Below the pieces are notes generated by a model. That model was not told the origin of the DNA. It did no database searches and saw only the letters and a list, made by a program, of their open reading frames with translations. Shown here one piece after another: positions 10,216-19,378 of a stretch of DNA of 64,000 bases. The stretch is from Undaria pinnatifida (lineage: Eukaryota > Sar > Phaeophyceae > Laminariales > Alariaceae): assembly GCA_012845835.1 (NCBI GenBank), contig JABAKD010000007.1, positions 5,409,358-5,473,357 of the forward strand, in the 5' to 3' direction. Each line of letters begins with the position of its first letter. Within the stretch, counting starts at the first letter, position 1. The position numbers and the translations under genes are program-made.

Positions 10216-11846
10216 ATGTCCACCAGTGACGATGGGGGCTACTCGGGGCTGGCTGAGGTCTTCCACGCACCCCAACCTGGATGCCCACGAGACAGGGAGA
10301 GCTCGCTGGAGATGCCGCGACTCGAGACGGGGAGAACCACCGGTGGCGGGTTCCGGTGACGAGACAGAAGACGGAGCACCATACCTCCACCCGTTCCCAC
10401 CAACCAAGCGGGTCGATTCGCTGGTTCGCGCTGAGAAGAAGACGGACCAACCCCCACCGGACTCGGGGGCGTCTCGACGCCAGCTCTCGCCAGCCCCGGG
10501 GGAGCGCCACCAGCTGCCCCCCCCGCGCTCGACAGGGCACCACCGCCGCCACCTGGGCTCTCCGCGCTCAACAGAGCGCCACCCCCAGAGCTCCCGGGAC
10601 CGGGGCGCCCATGCCGACCCCTTGGACTTGGCATACGCGGCGGCACGGGCCCAGCGGGCGCTCGACGACGCCAACCAGACGATAGCACGCCGACGTCGGT
10701 TTGACGAAGATATCGAGCAGGCGAAGACCGCTGCGCGGGAGTCGTCCCTGGTTGCGAAGAAGGCGCAACAAGCCCTCGCTCAATCAGTTGCGTCGGCTGC
10801 GGCGGGAGCTAACGCGGCCCCCTTGCCTTCGTCGCGCCCGCAGGGTGTCGCATCCCAGCGACCACGACCCGGGAACGACGTCTTTCTCAAGGGCATCGTC
10901 GCGTGCATGGCGTCTGCACCGCGGGTAGACTTCTCCTCAGCGTTGGCGACCCGCGGTGGTGGAAACGGCCTGCGCCCTCCTCCCGTCAGAGAGGCCGGCG
11001 TCGCGGCAAGCGGACGTCCTCAATGGAAGCGGCCTGGGCTCGCGTGGATTGTACGCCCTATGCTAGACAGACGAGAGCCGCCCCGACCCTTGCCCTCGTC
11101 AAGGCCCTGCTGATAGCCCACGACGAGGACCCCGACCCTGTCTTTTGGCCGGACCCCGGAGGAAGAGTTGGCAGAACGAAACCGGGGAAAATGTCGCGAC
11201 AGTCGCGACCGCGGGGACCGCAACTGGGGGGTGGCGGCAAAAATGGTGGGGGTGGCGACCACCACCGCCGCCGCGGGGGTGACAGCGCATCGGGTGCTGG
11301 TGTGCCTGAGGGCGCCGCCGAGGGGGCAACTTCGGTCCAACAACCGGGGCAGTTGGCCGCCGCTCTGGCAGAGGAATGGCGCGAGAGGACGTTCAGCGTG
11401 GAACGGCTCGTCAACCTCCTCCCGCTCGTCTTCGTCCTCGAGCACGGACCACAGCGAGGTGGTCGTGGTAGCAGGCAAAAAGTGTCAAAAGCCATGGCAG
11501 GAGGAGCATCTGCCTGAGGCTTTCACCCCCCTGTTGCGTCTGCTGATCACGCACTTCGACGGGGTTGACACGGAGGAGGGCTACACTAAGTTGCATACTT
11601 TTGGAATGTGTAACGGCATGCCTTTTTCTGATTTCAGCGGGGAGTTTCGCGTACTTATGCCGACCGCTAACGGGGAGTGAGCGTGTTTTGTCTCCGGGGA
11701 CGGATGTGGTGTTGGAGGTGGTTTGGGTGGCGGCGAATGAGCAATTTCCGGCTCTCCTGCCTGCGTTGTACCCTGGTTCGAAGGCAACAAACCCGCGGCC
11801 GTACACCTCGTTGGATGCTATGTGGCGGTCTTTTAGTGACCAATAA
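10216..11846 (+). pseudogene. Chromovirus Gag, N-terminal and capsid regions, frameshifted
   Basis: The best start is ATG 10216 (CACCATGTCC, good context), which gives 47 codons before a frame change. Frame 2 then supplies a Pro/Arg-rich linker and an Ala/Arg/Glu-rich segment at about 10615-10800 (LDLAYAAARAQRALDDAN and following) predicted to form a coiled coil. More frame changes occur near 10950, 11165 and 11680. The capsid-like part includes HFDGVDTEEGYTKLHTFG (about 11555-11610), then FRVLMPTANGE, continuing in another frame as ERVLSPGTDVVLEVVWVA and FPALLPALYPGSKATNPRPY up to the stop at 11844-11846. This arrangement and its position downstream of the primer site identify Gag. At least four frame changes make it non-functional as written. 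Confidence 0.65.
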
Positions 11847-11959
11847 GACACCTGCCGTCAACGGCGAAACATTTTTTTTCTCTCCCTGTTTCTTCGACGG
11901 GAGCGCGGTCATGCGCCCTGTCGAGGCCCCGGCCCGCAGATCATGGGCGCGGCCAAGGC

Positions 11960-12319
11960 CGAGTGCCGTCCCAGTCGCTTTCGTGGCAGACGGGATCGAG
12001 CCATCATTCAACTGTCATGCCCATCGATGATTCATCTGACCCTTGGCTTGACCACACATCGAACTGCTGGCCACTAGAAGAGCATCATTATACAGAAGGT
12101 TTCGCCGTGAAGGCCTCGTTTAAGACAGACGACCCTCCCCTTTGGAGCGGCCTCCTTTCATCTCGCGCTGATGCCCTCCGAGAAAACCGGGGGCTTTGCC
12201 TCAACTGCCACGAAGACAACTATTCCTTCAAGCATTGTAGGCATCCTTTCATTACTGCGAGTGGCTGCTTGAACCCTGAACTTGGCCAACTTGGCGACGA
12301 TGACGCACACCGACGTTGA
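11960..12319 (+). pseudogene. Gag nucleocapsid segment with altered CCHC zinc knuckle
   Basis: An open segment of about 118 codons (11963-12319) carries CLNCHEDNYSFKHC at 12197-12238. Spacing is exactly C-x2-C-x4-[H]-x4-C of retroviral/retrotransposon zinc knuckles, but the histidine position is tyrosine (codon TAT). It is preceded by an acidic/aromatic segment (DDSSDPWLDHTSNCWPLEEH). It should follow Gag as the RNA-binding nucleocapsid. Zinc binding by a CCYC version would be weakened. The downstream frame closes at 12317-12319. Confidence 0.6.
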
Positions 12320-13640
12320 CAAACACGCATGGTCTGCTACTGCCGAGACGACAAATCTTCTCGCCCGAACAACAAGAAAAATCGTCGCCATCTTTCTGGT
12401 CAATCGTCGTCATCTTTCAGGATCAGGGCCAGGTAGACTGTCACAACGATACCACGTACACGTCGGATCACCATGGTGGTATCCTGCGCTCGCCCGCCTC
12501 TTCTGCCCCCGCTGCCGCTCCTCGAAAGCGCTTTGGAGCCGCCCACAACCTGGGCGAAAATAAATTTGCGCGCCGACCTGGTACATTCCGTAACGGCAAT
12601 TGACAGCTCGACGGCGGTACGGCACCGTCGACAACACTGTCGAGTGGTAACTCTTTTGGTTTCAGAACATGCTCGTTGCGTGTTCTGTTGCTAGCCTGCC
12701 CAGTAACGCAGCACAGACTGCCTCTGTCAAGAGCCCACGGGCTCCTACGCCGTCTGCGGACGATTCTCACGGCGTAGTACCGGCGGCGGGAACTAGCGCT
12801 TCAAGCGTGGTTTCCTCGAGCCACGTAATTTTTTTCTTTTCTTTCTTTCTTTTTTGACGGCGACAACGCGCGCTTTCCGCGACGTTCCCCTCGGTCATGG
12901 TCTGAGTTCGGCAACGGGAACCGCGCTTCCGGCGCCGTACCCCTCAGCCGCGGCATAAACTCAGCAATGGGGTACGCGCTCCAAACTCCGCCCCCATCAA
13001 CCATGGCACGGGAGCCTGCGCTTTGCGCGATCCCCCCCCAGGCACGCGCCGCGCAACAATGTAGCTGCGGCGACGGCGCGTCGCCTTTTTACGCGTATGT
13101 GTTCATCCCCCCCTCTCCCTGACCAGGCGGTGGCGGTCGGTTTGAGGTGTGGGACGGTCGACCCTCGAAACACTTTTTCTGACCACGAGGTGGCGGTCGA
13201 TTTGAGGTGTGGGAAGGCCAACACTAAAACACCGAGATCTTTTGCGAGGCTCGATCCGGTGTTTGCTCGCGATAACAGCGGGCGCTCTGTCCTTTTTTCC
13301 ATCAAGGAGGAGTCGACAAGATTAGCTACCTCGTCTCCCTTCTCCAAGAGACATTACGGAAGAGAGCCTCCTCGGGTAAAAATATTATTGCCTTGCCCGA
13401 GCCCCGCTCCAGAAGACGCCCACAGGGTTTACGGACCCTGCTTCGTCTTTTAACACGCTAACCCACGTGTTTCAGGCTACGTCTGCCCCAGTGGCACAGG
13501 AAGAAGATCCGACACTGCGCGACGGGCCAGTAGTGACTCCACGGCCTCCAGCCTGATCAGCTGGACGCTATTCCCGTAAATTTACGGAAGAATCGCGCCT
13601 CTCGTCAAGCAGAAACAGCTCAGAGCCCCTGCCCCTTCGG
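12320..13640 (+). other. Gag-to-repeat linker, coding potential degraded
   Basis: A GC-rich stretch with broken ORFs in shifting frames rich in Pro, Arg, Ser and Ala, and no recognisable domain. Two partial repeats occur at about 13123-13160 and 13180-13216 (GAGGTGGCGGTCG / TTTGAGGTGTGGGA). No reverse transcriptase motif is visible in any frame on either strand. It probably continues the Gag C-terminal linker. Confidence 0.45.
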
Positions 13641-13642
13641 GC

Positions 13643-14240
13643 GCAGTTAGAGCAGTTTTCTTGCGATTATACGCCAAGAAGCGAAGAGGCCACGAGGCGA
13701 GAAACCGTGGGTTCGGACTCGCGTCGTGCTCCCGAGGCCTGGTGTTCCTGAGGGGGACACTACAGGCCCAAAGAGCCGAGGACTGGTGTTCCCAGACGGG
13801 GACATTGCAGACCCAAATGCCCAACGAGGCTACCGACGGGTTGGCACCGTCGGTGTTGGACTCTTTTTCGGGTGCAATGAGGGCGGCTTCTTACGAGTTT
13901 CCGCCAGCGAGTGAGGAGGACCCGAGGCGAAAAACCCCGGGTTCGGACTCGCATCTTGCTCCCGAGGCCTGGTGCTCCCGCAAGGGGACATTATAGGCCC
14001 AAAGAGCCGAGGACTGGTGTTCCCAGCAGGGGACATTGCAGACCCACAAATGTCCAACGAGGCTACCGACGGGTTGGCACCGTCGGTTTTGGCCATTTTT
14101 CGGGCGCAGTTAGAGCGTATTCTCGCGCTTTTCCGCCAACGAGCGAATAAAGACCCGAGGCGAAATACCACGGGTTCGTATTCGCGTCGTGCTCCCGAGG
14201 CCTGATGTTCCTGGACGGGGACATTGCAGGCCCAAATTTC
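13643..14240 (+). repeat. ~233-bp tandem repeat, 2.5 copies, upstream of NADAR
   Basis: Units begin near 13643, 13878 and 14110 (the last truncated). Landmarks repeated in order are CCCGAGGCGA-AAACC, TCGTGCTCCCGAGGCCTGGTG, CCCAAAGAGCCGAGGACTGG, AACGAGGCTACCGACGGGTT and GGCACCGTCGG. One frame encodes NEATDGLAPSVLA-FRAQLE, then RQRANKDPRRNTTGS, which looks like a repeated linker/coil. The third copy runs straight into the NADAR segment. Confidence 0.88.
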
Positions 14241-14249
14241 AACACGGAT

Positions 14250-14750
14250 TTTGACCCTTCTCTCGAATACTCCACAGCCAAAGTGGTGTTATTCTGGCAG
14301 CCCCCATCCTATTTCCCACCGTGGTCTCCTTCGTCGTTTGCCGTGGACGACGTACCATATTCTTGCGCGGAGCAGTACATGATGGCCGAAAAGACCAAGT
14401 TTTTGCAAGACCATCGAGCAGTGGGGCTCATTATGTCGTCGCCTCGTCCAAGCATACGCAAACGCATCGGTCGAGGCGTGCGCAACTTTGACTCCGCTGT
14501 TGGGGACAGGGAGAAGCAAAACGCCGTGTCACCTGGCACCTACGCCAAATTTGCGCAGAACCCAGCCACGAAAAATCACCTTTTGAGCTCTGACAACAAG
14601 CTTCTGGCTGAACTCAGCCCTCTGAACCCAGTGTGGGGCATTGGTCTCCGGGCGGATGGTCCCAGGGGCAACAACCCATGCCAGGAGAGAGGAAAAACTT
14701 GCTCGGTGAGGCACTTTCTGCCGTTCGCGCAGCTATTTGCGAGGGTCGGC
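14250..14750 (+). pseudogene. NADAR domain (YbiA/DUF1768 family) inside the retrotransposon
   Basis: The open frame 14205-14768 gives 187 residues, and residues about 27-150 match the NADAR fold family. FWQPPSYFPPWSPSSFAVDD corresponds to the family's F-x-n-FSNF-P motif. It is followed by YSCAEQYMMAEKTKF (EQY at 56-58), then a GRGVRNFD block (90-96), YAKFAQNP (113-120) and WGIGL (144-148). The usual C-terminal N-LLG-AL-xVR motif is present but in another frame (KNLLGEALSAVRAAI, about 14690-14735), so one frameshift lies near 14680. Known family members act on ADP-ribosylated or riboflavin-pathway metabolites. The domain sits between Gag repeats and Pol on the same strand. It is otherwise uninterrupted, and so less damaged than its neighbours. 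A role in countering host ADP-ribosylation defence is inference. Confidence 0.8.
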
Positions 14751-14929
14751 GCACCCGGCCTCCCCTAGTCGGTTCCGCACCTGCACTGCGAGTGCAAGAA
14801 CCAAGAAATCTCGTCCGCGCCGCAACCAGACCGTTCACAGCGGCCAGCGCTCGCAAAGCTTCCCCTTCGGCGTTTCCGACCTATTTCTCGGGCGCGTTGG
14901 CCAATGAAAAGCCGTGAAGTTGTGGAGAT

Positions 14930-15090
14930 AGCTTCTAGCGTTGGCCCTGACCTTGCGATGTCAGAACACTGCGCCTGTTTCGTCGAGGGTACTGTGACGC
15001 TGGACGACGTTTTGTTCACTATGAAAATCGCGTTTATCAGTCGAGCAACGCTCGACTTGGAGAGGCACTGAACTCCTATAGATTTGGGGA
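14930..15090 (+). pseudogene. Possible retropepsin remnant
   Basis: One frame reads CACFVEGTVTLDDVLFTMKI, then FISRATLDLERH, a stop, then TPIDLGTGSIAWVP. The layout resembles the region around a retrotransposon protease (strand, [I/F]-S-[R/K]-A helix), and its position just ahead of the RNase H tail fits. However, no clear D-T/S-G active site is present. The call is tentative. Confidence 0.3.
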
Positions 15091-15127
15091 CCGGCAGCAT
15101 TGCTTGGGTTCCCAAACACCTCCGAGG

Positions 15128-15335
15128 ATACTGAGGGGAACAAAGTTCCGCATATCCTCCGGCCACAATACATAGGAGAGCATTGGCAAAGTGGGGACCC
15201 TCAATGCACGAGTCCAGCGGTAGCTTGAGTTCGTCACCGCGTTCGATTGCACACTCGAGTACCGCAAAGGCAGCGCCAAGGGCATCGCCGATTTTTCCGG
15301 CCCGTTTTCCAGAGCCCGCTACGGAGTACGACCGC
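15128..15335 (+). pseudogene. C-terminal tail of RNase H; RT deleted upstream
   Basis: One frame reads KFRISSGHNT, stop, ESIGKVGTLNARVQR, stop, LEFVTAFDCTLEYRKGSAKG, then IADF. It corresponds to the gypsy RNase H end, where families show [F/R]-x-[I/V]-x-[T/S]-DH-x-x-L...RW-x-x-x-L-x-x-[F/Y]-x-[Y/F]-x-[I/L]-x-Y-[R/K]-x-G-...-ADF-[L]-SR. The DH is changed to GH, and two in-frame stops occur. The protease-like scrap lies directly upstream with no room for a ~2-kb RT/RNase H, so an internal deletion with a junction near 15090-15130 is inferred. Confidence 0.6.
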
Positions 15336-15461
15336 AGTGGCTTGGAAAAATTCAACCTCGTGGGGTTGACAAGCCTCAACCCCGTTGGAGATAGCGGTAT
15401 CTACCTCCTACGGACCCGCGGGCTGCGCGCTCCCCCCTCGCCGATCCCAGGAGTCGGTTCG

Positions 15462-15622
15462 GGTGGACTCGCGCCCCTCGCCAAAAGCACTGTCTTGGGT
15501 GGGCTCGTGCCCCACACGGAAAGCACTGCTTTGGGTGGACTCGAACCCCTCGCCGAAAGCACTGTCTTGGGTGGGCTCGTGCCCCGCACTGAACATGCTG
15601 CCTTGGGTGGGCTCCCTCTCAC
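15462..15622 (+). repeat. 36-bp (12-residue) tandem repeats in the Pol linker
   Basis: Four units encode GGLAPLAKSTVL, GGLVPHTESTAL, GGLEPLAESTVL and GGLVPRTEHAAL, followed by GGLPL. At DNA level the unit is 36 bp (or a 72-bp pair, since units 1/3 and 2/4 are most alike). They lie in the 279-codon frame 15183-16022 that links RNase H to integrase. Confidence 0.85.
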
Positions 15623-16239
15623 CTCTACCGCGTTTCACGATTTTCGCACACACGAGCCACGTATAAGGATTGACGGCCTTTCTGTTTCCCCGGGGAGATT
15701 CGTCGCTCGTGTTTCTGCCTCCGTCGCCACTACCGAAGGCTGTACCGGCCGCGGCTCGATTTCACCTGCCGCCGACACTGTTTTCGCTTCGGTCTTTGCC
15801 ATACCCATCGAGGGCGGTACGGGCTCCGCAGAAGCCCTGGCTTCAGCGACGCCCATCGCACAGCCGACTTATCTATCCCGGAGTTCTTTACAGGAGACGG
15901 CCCCCGCCGCGACCACCGGTTGGACTGTGTCCGTCTCCGCCATGCTTGGCACTCCAGCCCCTCCGTCGTCGACGACGCGCCGACGAACAGCGATAACAAC
16001 GGGTAATGCACCCCCGCTGTAGATTATGGATTCGGGCCCGGCGGGGCCCCTCGGCCATCTTGCGGACGAAATACAACCCCGTCGCGAGTTCCACGGCCGC
16101 AGCCGACCCCGTCGCCGCCGCGACCCCTGCTCTTGTCGACTCGCCGGTCCGCACGGTGCCACTGCCGTCCGACCGCGACCTCGCAGAGCCTATATGGGAA
16201 CTCCTCTCTTACGGCTCCCGCCTTCTCCTGGTGGCACGC

Positions 16240-16560
16240 CGACCGCATATACAAGGGCGGACGCCCTTCGCAACGCTGCTGAATTGCGTTTCGCTGATTC
16301 CGTCGCGCGTTATTCGCATTCCGATTGGAAGCGAGAGCAGCACGCTGAGCCGACGTGCCACGCCATGATGCATTACGTTTCTATCGGCCGGCAATCGGTC
16401 CTGCCGCCCGACTTTTTGGCGTGCTACCTCTTGCACAAGCGTCCCTCCCTCTCAGACATCCAGGAGCTGGCGGGTAAGGGTCGACTACATACAACCGACG
16501 ACGACATCGTCCTACTCGTCCGTAACCCGACACTACCGCCAACAAGCTCCGACAAACCGA
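16240..16560 (+). pseudogene. Pre-integrase segment, frameshifted from the integrase
   Basis: Part of the 278-codon frame 16026-16862. It encodes ADALRNAAELRFADSVARYS, EPTCHAMMHYVSIG, then HKRPSLSDIQELAGKGRLHT and TDDDIVLLVRNPT, the usual region just before the H2C2 zinc finger of gypsy integrases. A single frame change near 16550 moves to the integrase frame, which reads NRTLWGELLALLNDEP there. Confidence 0.65.
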
Positions 16561-16575
16561 ACTCTGTGGGGCGAG

Positions 16576-18516
16576 TTGCTTGCTTTGCTAAACGACGAGC
16601 CAGTTCGCATCTACGTTCCCGTGCTCATGCGCCCTTGGATCATGCAAGCTTGCCACTCGACGGCCTCCTGCCACCTTGGCACCACGCGCACGTTGCGCAT
16701 GCTGGAGCGTTTTTTTTGGTGGATTGGCATGAGTGTGTGTACCCGGTGGTGGCTTCGCCACTGCTTGAAGTGCCAAGCGCGGAAAACCCCACAGTTGACT
16801 GTCCGCTTGCCCATCATCACAATGCCTCTGCCGGAAGGTCCAGGTATCGCCGTCAGTGTTGACTACTTCGGCCCCCTTCCGGTCACACCACGAGGCAACA
16901 CCTACATCCTGCTGTTCACCGATCGCTTCAGTCGTCGGGCCGACATGTTCCCCGTCACTGCCGCTGAGTGCACCGCGGAAGATACAGCCAATATCCTGGT
17001 GAACCAATACATCCCCTTGTGGGGGTGCCCGCGCACCATACTCTCGGACAACGGACTGCAGTTCTGCTCCAAGCTTTCACAAGCTGTATATCAGCTGTTA
17101 GGTGTACACAAGCTTGCTACAAGCTCCTACCATCCCAACTGTAACGGGGGCGTTGAGCGGGTAAATCACACTATGGCACAAATGCTGGCTATGGTCGTCA
17201 ACGAGCGACAAGACGACTGGGACTCGCATCTGCCCCACGTCGAATTCGCTTACAACAACTCTGTCAGCGCGGCGACGGGTTTGGCGCCCAACGAGGTTCA
17301 CATGGGCAGACTCCCACGGCTCCCCCTGACGATTTTCGACCGCAAAGGTGTCGTGGGACACCAGAGTCTGGCCCGTGACCACCTGGCCTATTGCGATTTG
17401 GCCACCGACCGGCAAAAGCGCGCGAACGACATTGTCCGCGCACACCACGCCCTCACCGTTTCCCGTGTTAACCGCAGAAACTCCGCCCTCGCCGACGCGC
17501 TGCGTCCAGCACCTAACTTCACTGTGGGTGGTTGGGCATGGGTATACAATTCTGCCTCTACCATCCGCCAGGGTGTGAAAGCGAATACCGACGCCAAGGT
17601 ACTCAAGGCCAAACTCGCGCTTAACTGGACGGGCCCATACAAGGTCCTGGCCGTCGGTCCCTGCTCCGCCGCCGAGACCCCGGACGGCTCGCCGCTCGGG
17701 AGCAACCTCCTTTATTTGGATCTCCCTTCCGACCTGCCTGGTTCGGACGCTCGTCGGCGTGTGGCTATTGAGCGCTGCAAACCCTGTGCCAACCCCCACG
17801 ACAGCGGGGACATGCCCAAATACCTACCGGCGGGGCTGACACAGTATGTGCTCAACAAGTTTTCCAAGAAGTCCCCGCCGTACCACGTCACTCAAGACGA
17901 CGTTTCGACTCCCCTCCAACGGCTGGAGGTGGAGCAGATCACTGGTCATCAGTCGGTACGGGGGCGAGGTGGCGTCATCGCGGTGCTATACAAGACGCAT
18001 TGGGCGGGACTCTCCGAACCGTCCTGGGAGCGGGAAATGGACCTTCACCTCTCCCGCTCCCACATCTTGCGTTATTGGGCCGGAACCCCGGACCAGCACC
18101 GCCAAACCAACCGCCTTTACCGCCGAATGCGGATCGGGGCGGCACAGCGTGAGCTCTCCCGCAACAACGGGGAACGTTTCCTGGCGCCGGGCTACGCCTG
18201 TGTTTCCCGCACCGATTGGCTCCGTCGCTACCACGACACCGTACTTCCTAAGAGAGCCCACGTTTGGTACAAGGGAGACGATGGTTTATGGTGGCTAGGA
18301 AAAATCAGCGCGAGCACTACCGAGGACAAGGTATACCTGGTCCGCTTTCTGGACGACCCGGGACCGATTAAACTCCCTCTTCCCCCGGCGCGCTACACGA
18401 CTTCAACGGGAGCCGTACGAGGCTCTTGGTGCTTGCAAGTTCACATCGCCAGTGCGTTTCCTCGGGGAATCCAACGTAACGTAGACGAATCTCGAGGCGC
18501 GGCCGTGGCCAGTTGA
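16576..18516 (+). CDS. Chromovirus integrase with GPY, chromodomain and Tudor-like tail
   Basis: A 646-codon open frame whose ATG is internal to the pol polyprotein, so the true N-terminus lies upstream across a frameshift. Residues 27-66 form the H2C2 zinc finger (H27, H33, C63, C66). The core has D96 (VSVDYFGPLP), D158 (LSDNGLQF) and E194 (GGVERVN), giving DD35E spacing with all three catalytic acids present. GPY is at 353-355 (LNWTGPYKVL). A chromodomain spans about 450-503 (EVEQITGHQS, YKTHWAGLSEPSWEREMDL, ILRYW). Residues about 560-607 (HVWYKGDDGLWWLGKI, YLVRFLDDPGPIKLPLPPARY) resemble a Tudor/SH3-like barrel. Known role: nuclear insertion of cDNA, with the chromodomain steering to marked chromatin. 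It is the only long intact reading frame of the element. Confidence 0.9.
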   Translation: MLALLNDEPVRIYVPVLMRPWIMQACHSTASCHLGTTRTLRMLERFFWWIGMSVCTRWWLRHCLKCQARKTPQLTVRLPIITMPLPEGPGIAVSVDYFGPLPVTPRGNTYILLFTDRFSRRADMFPVTAAECTAEDTANILVNQYIPLWGCPRTILSDNGLQFCSKLSQAVYQLLGVHKLATSSYHPNCNGGVERVNHTMAQMLAMVVNERQDDWDSHLPHVEFAYNNSVSAATGLAPNEVHMGRLPRLPLTIFDRKGVVGHQSLARDHLAYCDLATDRQKRANDIVRAHHALTVSRVNRRNSALADALRPAPNFTVGGWAWVYNSASTIRQGVKANTDAKVLKAKLALNWTGPYKVLAVGPCSAAETPDGSPLGSNLLYLDLPSDLPGSDARRRVAIERCKPCANPHDSGDMPKYLPAGLTQYVLNKFSKKSPPYHVTQDDVSTPLQRLEVEQITGHQSVRGRGGVIAVLYKTHWAGLSEPSWEREMDLHLSRSHILRYWAGTPDQHRQTNRLYRRMRIGAAQRELSRNNGERFLAPGYACVSRTDWLRRYHDTVLPKRAHVWYKGDDGLWWLGKISASTTEDKVYLVRFLDDPGPIKLPLPPARYTTSTGAVRGSWCLQVHIASAFPRGIQRNVDESRGAAVAS

Positions 18517-19378
18517 CTTCCAAGCCACCACCGCTTCTCGATAGTTCTTCATTTTTTGAGGTATGAGTTTTGCGTCTTTGTCTTTGGGTCGTTCGTAGTG
18601 TCCTGAGGGTCTTTGTCGAGTTTTGGGGCGGTTCTTTCCATTTTTTTTTTTTTCTGTCCTGCCGAACCCCCTACTCAGTGCCGGGTCAGGGTTCGGGTAA
18701 AACGCCGCTATCTGAGGCGCAGGGCTGTCGTCTTTTTGTCATAGTTCAAATTCGCCCTGCCGACGCCCTCCTCAGCCCAGAGCCGGGGGGCGACCAGTGT
18801 ACGGGTCTGTGTGTTATCTTTTATGTTTTGTGTGTTGTATTTGTTCTGCTTTTTTTTTTTTTTTGTCGTCTAAACACTTCCTCCCCTAGCGGGGCTGTAA
18901 GTGTTGACACCTTCCATCCCGGGTATTCGTCGTTTCCTCGTCTAACCCCCCGCCTTGCCGATGGCCCGCGGAAGGTTTTTCGCATGGCTTCTCCCTTGTG
19001 TTAGCGCCTGTGTCCCCCTCCATATCGACGAGGGCTCGCCTCGCCATAGTACCTTTTCTGTGGTTGGTTTACCGTAGAGCCTTTCCTGCCCCCCCCGCCA
19101 CACCGGCGGCAGGCGGCAGGTTCTAGAGCCTTTTCTGCCCCCCCCGCCTCACCGGCGGCATGCGGCAGGTTTTTGATGGGTGACTATTGCCTTGCTGTAG
19201 GGTCTGCTTTTCTTTCTACTGCTTTTCTTCGCGGGTTCCTGGCTCCATAGCCAGACGGTTAGAGGTGTGGGAGTGGGTTTTGAGGAGCCGCATCTTCGAC
19301 TCATGGTCTAGTTCGTAGAACCGGAGTTTCCCCGAATCTCCCATATTTCTGCATATGCGACTCATCAGGGTGGGCTAG
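18517..19378 (+). other. 3' untranslated region of the element
   Basis: Rich in T-tracts (18640-18653, 18850-18864). It contains a 49-bp tandem duplication at 19076-19124 and 19125-19173 (AGAGCCTTT-CTGCCCCCCCC...). The bases just before the 3' LTR (about 19366-19378, CATCAGGGTGGGC) are the only purine-rich candidate for a polypurine tract, and it is weak. The ORF 18570-19004 has no domain. Confidence 0.5.

Noticed and set aside
10169-11478. Overlapping minus-strand ORFs of 127-155 codons
   Set aside because: Shadows of the GC-rich Gag region; the plus strand has the coiled coil and capsid-like motifs in element order.
14765-15379. 204-codon minus-strand ORF
   Set aside because: Antisense to the RNase H tail and linker of the chromovirus; the sense strand carries the recognisable motifs.
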